Source of the DNA: CBDANO01 sp965197665
GTDB lineage: Bacteria > Chloroflexota > Dehalococcoidia > Lucifugimonadales > UBA3495
Length of the DNA: 64,000 nt
Reading direction: 5' to 3'
NCBI GenBank assembly: GCA_965197665.1
Contig: CBDANO010000003.1
Location: forward strand, 496,001 to 560,000
Part shown: positions 59,901-64,000 of the stretch, piece after piece
How the letters are laid out: each line of letters starts with the position of its first letter
Position numbering within the stretch: the first letter of the stretch is position 1
Program-made: the position numbers and the translations under genes
Notes under the pieces: model-generated
What the model saw: the letters and a program-made list of their open reading frames with translations, nothing else
Told to the model about the DNA's origin: nothing
Databases searched by the model: none

Positions 59901-62900
59901 AACTGGCCAATTTGAGCGTCGCTCAGGAGGAGTTGTCCTCCTGGCACCTGGTTGGAGGTCGCCAGGGTGGTGTATGAACCGGACAGGTCCAACAGGATTT
60001 CCTCGGGCACCGAGTGTGCGTCGGGATTGGTGACCAGGTCCTCGCCGAGTTGCGTGTTGACGTAGTAGCTCCCCTCCGTTCCGTAGATAGGGTCGAAGCT
60101 GACGGCCACGCCGTTGGCCAGCTCATCCGAGTAGTTGGGATGCACCAGCACCCCCATGGCCGTCGCCAGGTGGTCGATGCGGTGGAACTCGCGTTCAGTG
60201 AATGCCCGGAAGTTCCACAGGCTGGCCCACACCCCTTTGATGGACTTGTCGATGCCGTCCTCTTCCGTCTCCTCCGGGTCCTGGGTCTTGGAGTCGTACA
60301 GCCCGGCGCCGCTGAAGCCCGGCAGGTCTTCGTTGTTTGTGCTCGACCGATATCGCAGCGATTGCCCTTCGGGGTAGGTGGCCTGCATCTCCTCCAGCGC
60401 GTCGATGATCCAGTCGGGCGTCTCCCCCTGTTTGATCTTCTTGCGGAGTTTCTTGAGTTCTTTCTCCTGGGTGCCATAGTCCGACTGGAAGTCCGGGTCT
60501 TCCAGCATCTCTTCGATATCGTCATAGAACCCGTTATGCTTCATGAACTCGTCGTAGAAGTAGAAGGGCGCCGCGAATCCGTCGGGGACGGTTCCGTCGG
60601 GAAAACCCAGCGTCCGCAGCACGGCCACGTTGGCCGCCTTGACGCCGAACGCATTCCAGTCGTCGAAGCCGATGTCGTCCAGGTCGGTGATCTGGGTGAC
60701 TGTGAGATCCCGTTCCGGCGTCTGGGTTCCGGGAGGGCGCGAAGCGGCGAAGTAGGCCTCGACTTCGGCGGGAGTGGCGGCGCGGATGGAGTAGCCGTCC
60801 GCCGTGACGCTGTAGTGGACGTATGTGCCGATGAGATCGTCGATGTCGCCGTCGTCGAGGGCGTCGCGAATGAAGGCGTTGGGGACACCGTCCTGGACGG
60901 CCCGCAGGTTGACGTGGGAAAGCGGTGTCTGGGGTACGGTGGTGATGAGGCCGGCGACCCGGGAAAGCTCGTTGGGGATGGTCTCGTAGATCACCACGTC
61001 GCGCGGGTCGGGGCGTTCCTCCATCGACATGAGCCTAAGGAAACCGTACCCATCCCCAACGTTGAGGGGGCTGAACGGAACATCTGGCAGGATGTCCTCT
61101 CTCAACACCACATTGATCCGGGAATCATCGTAGAGGGCGCGTTCTCTGTGATAGAGCGGCAGGGCTCTCCTCAGCATCGGGTAGTAGGCAAGGTTGTCAT
61201 CAAGCAACGGCATGATGGCCGCCAAAACCTCATACGAACGGGCCACATCGCCGAAGGGGTATACATCCATAGGCTGGAACTGGTAGAGGTAGACGCCCAG
61301 GGAACCATCGGGAGCAACCACATTTGGGTGGTATATGATCTCGCCGCCCATGTACCCCTGTCCCCAGAGTGGGTCCTCCCAGAGACCAATTGCATCCCCG
61401 AAATCGGGATGTATTCTGTGGGTCTCGGTGTTCATGAAATAGATGCCCATGTTGTCGGTAGCCACGCCGATAATGTAGAACTTGACAAACTCCAGGTCCT
61501 GGAGATGGCGGTGATAGGGAACATCTCTGCCCTTGTAGGAAAGCGCCTCGAATGTCTCACGGTCTGGAATGGCAACAGCGCCATCATGAAAGGGGACCGC
61601 CCTAGCGGGGTTCAGCGGGTTCATCCGCACCGGGTACCCCAGTTCGGTGATGTCGTCGATGCAGTCGTTGTCGATGTCGGCCGGGTCGGCGATGAGAAAC
61701 TTTTCCACCCGGTAATGCTCCTTGGGGAGCGGGGACAGCTGCTCGGTCAGCGTTGTAGTGCCGTCTTCGCCCAGGGTCACCGAGACCGGGAACTCTCGTT
61801 CGGAATCCAGGTCGGGCCGCACGTAGAGCACGAAGTATTCCTCGGTGGTGGACTCGACGATAGCGGGGACGGCTTCGATCTCTACCGCCGTTGCCGCCGG
61901 GGCCTGCTCGCCAGCCGTGCACGCCACGACTGATACCTTAACGGTCCTCGGGCTGGCCAGCGTCTCCTGGGTGCCCCAGTCGTCATAGAACGACACCCGC
62001 ACGCTAATGGTCTTGCCAAGGTCAGCCATAACCAGGGTGTAGGTCGAAGCCGTGGCTCCTTCGATGTCGGAGAAGTTGTTCCCGGAGTGGCTGCGGACCC
62101 ACTGGAAACTGAACGCGGCATCGTCGAGCCCGTCGGGGTCGGCGATCCCGGACACGTCCGCCGTCAGCGATTCGCCGACTTCGACGGTGCCGCTGATGAC
62201 GGGCGCGCCGGTCGCGGCACGGTTGGCGGCCACCCTGAGAATCCTGTCGACGCCGGGTTTGTTTGAGGTGGCGATGTACAGCGCCCCGTCGGGGCCGAGC
62301 ACCGGGGTCCGCAGCCGGCCCTGGCTGCCGTCGAGCTCCGGAACGACGATCTGACTCACGAAATCGCCCTGTTCGGTGAACTCGAAGACACGAAGCGACT
62401 TCGTCTTGAGCGTGGCCACCGCGAGTCGCCCTTCCCACTCCCCCCATTGGGAGCCATCCAGGAAAACGGCCCCGCTGGTTGCCAGAGTGGGGAATCCCGA
62501 GGACCATCTGGCCTGGCGCGCAGATGGGAACTTCGCCAGGTCCGTCATGGGGACGCCGGCCTCGTCGGAATAGTCGTAGAAGACCAACGTGCCGTCGTCC
62601 GGGATCGGGTCCCAGCCGTAGTTACCCCCCGGCGCCAGCAGATTGATCTCGTCGTCGTGTTTCGGGCCGTGCTCCACCAGCCACATCTGGTCCGTGCCCG
62701 GGCGCAGCGCCAGGCCCTGGGGGTTGCGGAAGCCGTAGGCGTACACCGGCGAGGAGGCGCCGAACGGATTGCCCGGCGCCCCGGCGCCCGTCCGTGGGTC
62801 TACGCGGAGGACCTTGCCGCCAAGGGACGTCATATCCTGCGCGCCCGTTACCACCCGCCCGTCGCCGGTCACGATCCAGAGATATCCCTCCGGGCCGAAC

Positions 62901-64000
62901 ACAAGCCGGCCTCCCGAGTGCCAAGGGCCCGGACCGACCGGTATGCCCTCCACCAGGGGATCGACGACTCGTGTGGCCTCGTCGTAGTCCGCGTCGATCG
63001 TCCAGGCGATCACCTGCATCTCGCGTCCGGCGTGCCCCTGGAGCGTGTAGAACCGCCGGTTGGTCGAAAAGTCCGGGTCCACGGCCAGCGCCTGCAGACC
63101 GGCGAACCCGTCGACGAGCAGGTCGCTCAGATCCGCGGCGACCCGCTTGACGGTGCCGTCGGCCAGCCTCGCGTTCAGCACGCCGGCGCGCTGGGTGAAC
63201 AGCATCGTCCCGTCGGGGGTGAAATCGATGCCCCAGGGGTGGGACAGGCCCGTGACTATCTCCGTCACCTTCAGTTCCGGACCCGGTCCGCGGGCGCCCA
63301 CGACGGCGGACGAAACAGCCTGAGCGGACTTGCCTGAGCCTTGCCCGTCGGTGTACGACGCCTCAGCCTTGAGCAGCATCCCTTCGTCTTCTTCGGTTGG
63401 AATGTAGCTGTCTCCTTCGCCGTAGGCCTCGATGCGGGTCCAGACGTTTCCGTCGGAAGACCTGGCCCAGCTCCACGAAACTGCGCCCAGGGACGCCGCG
63501 GGACCCGAGCCGCCGCCCTCGAGGCCGTCGGGATCGCTCAGCCTGGCGCTGACCACCGTCCCGACCCTCGGCCGTGCCGGAAAGAGCGAAACAGTTCCGG
63601 GCCGATCCGCCGCCTTGACCGACGGCGTGGCCTCGCTGGTCAGCGTTTCATAATTGCCTCGGTCGTCGACGAATGCCACCCGCACCTTGATCCGCTTGCC
63701 CTGCTCGTTGGACGTGAGCGTGTAGCTGGAGCCGGTGGCTCCGGCGATGTCCAACCCTCCCGCAATCCACTGGTAGCTGTACGAAACGTTGGACAGCCCG
63801 TCGTCATCCGATATGCCGGAGGTGTCCGCCGTCAGCGTCTCGTCTACCTGCGCCGTGCCCGTGACCGTCGCCTCGCCGGCGGCCGGGTTGTTGATGAAGG
63901 AGCCGCGCACCTCGATGTTGTAAGAAAACGCGTCCGAGGCCCATCCCTGAGCGGCGGCCTGAGAAGAATATGTCGCGCTTCCGTCCGCGATGGACCACCC
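56977..64000 (-). CDS. Giant secreted-type protein: Ig-like repeats, glucose dehydrogenase and PEP-synthase-like domains
   Basis: The 5' end is outside the window and the gene ends at TAG 56977. From the N-terminal side: one Ig-like repeat (63.9-63.6 kb; TADTSGISDDDGLSNVSYSY); a second Ig-type unit; a PQQ-type glucose/sorbosone dehydrogenase propeller (63.25-62.25 kb; VTGLSHPWGIDFTPDG, PGPWHSGGRLVFGPEGYLW, AYGFRNPQGLALRPG, WLVEHGPKHDDEINLL, GGNYGWD); another Ig repeat. Then a PEP-synthase/PPDK-like part (about 61.5-59.8 kb), with a phosphohistidine-like PQTPLSHVNLRAVQDGVPN ahead of the ATP-grasp motifs SLRYRSSTNNEDLPGFSG, KSIKGVWASLWNFRAFTE, ANGVAVSFDP and SIKQARPW. Then a WSATLTVG domain, at least seven Ig repeats of about 96 residues and a C-terminal strand domain. 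One base is inserted near 58640, splitting the frame. Function unknown; cell-surface location inferred. Confidence 0.8.
57527..59300 (-). repeat. Near-identical 282-300-bp Ig-domain DNA repeats
   Basis: The plus-strand motif GCCGTCAGCGTCTGGCCCAC and relatives recur at about 57541, 57829, 58111, 58399, 58697, 58991 and 59291. The copies at 57541 and 57829 are almost identical over more than 120 bp. Each unit encodes one Ig-like domain. Such repeats favour recombination and misassembly. Confidence 0.85.

Noticed and set aside
60014..61933. 639-codon plus-strand frame inside the giant gene
   Set aside because: It is the antisense of the PEP-synthase-like region; the minus strand has clear domain motifs.

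Overview
The window is GC-rich, mostly chromosomal bacterial DNA. The gene mix suggests a Chloroflexota bacterium of the Dehalococcoidia/SAR202 type: many short-chain dehydrogenases (SDRs), metal-dependent amidohydrolases, an acetamidase, a nitronate monooxygenase, a DUF1800/DUF1501 pair and a mycothiol-type maleylpyruvate isomerase domain. This placement is inference from gene content, because no rRNA or marker gene lies in the window.

Region 1 (1-25,100) is a dense chromosomal segment. It opens with a minus-strand DUF1800 - NHL-repeat - DUF1501 operon. It continues with three SDRs (two in tandem), a Memo-family protein, a DRG-like GTPase and a 3-methyladenine DNA glycosylase. Then comes a long run of catabolic hydrolases: RidA, D-aminoacylase-like, nitronate monooxygenase, YbaK, acetamidase, amidase, four further amidohydrolase-superfamily enzymes and an alpha/beta hydrolase. 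Together they look like a toolkit for C-N bond cleavage and oxidation of amides, cyclic amides and nitro compounds.

Region 2 (25,122-46,000) starts at a tRNA-Val(TAC) gene. The last bases of this gene and its flank, 21 bp in all, recur exactly at 45,968, so the region looks like an integrated or accreted island. It carries a hydantoinase A/B pair followed by heavily rearranged mobile DNA: an ISNCY element nested in an IS21 relic, an IS3 element, a P4-type tyrosine integrase with an AlpA regulator, a RelE-type toxin operon, IS110, IS1182 and IS1380 elements, a PD-(D/E)XK nuclease and an OGG1-type glycosylase.

Region 3 (46,100-56,800) is phage- or integrative-element-like. It has two large serine recombinases (one intact, one truncated and split by a transposon), VapBC, several small helix-turn-helix (HTH) genes and a regulator with four successive HTH domains behind a possible attenuator.

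A recurrent terminal repeat, GGTTCCGTTTGCTT plus about 10 bp, occurs at eleven places between 32.6 and 49.7 kb. Two pairs bound cargo-carrying IS6-like transposons; the outer one has an 8-bp target duplication inside a recombinase gene. Three other pairs form exactly 70-bp palindromes, two of which bracket the toxin cassette. This element family is the most unusual system in the window.

Region 4 (56,977-64,000) is the 3' part of one giant, probably secreted gene. It combines roughly 100-residue Ig-like repeats with a glucose/sorbosone-dehydrogenase propeller and a PEP-synthase-like ATP-grasp domain, and one frameshift is visible.
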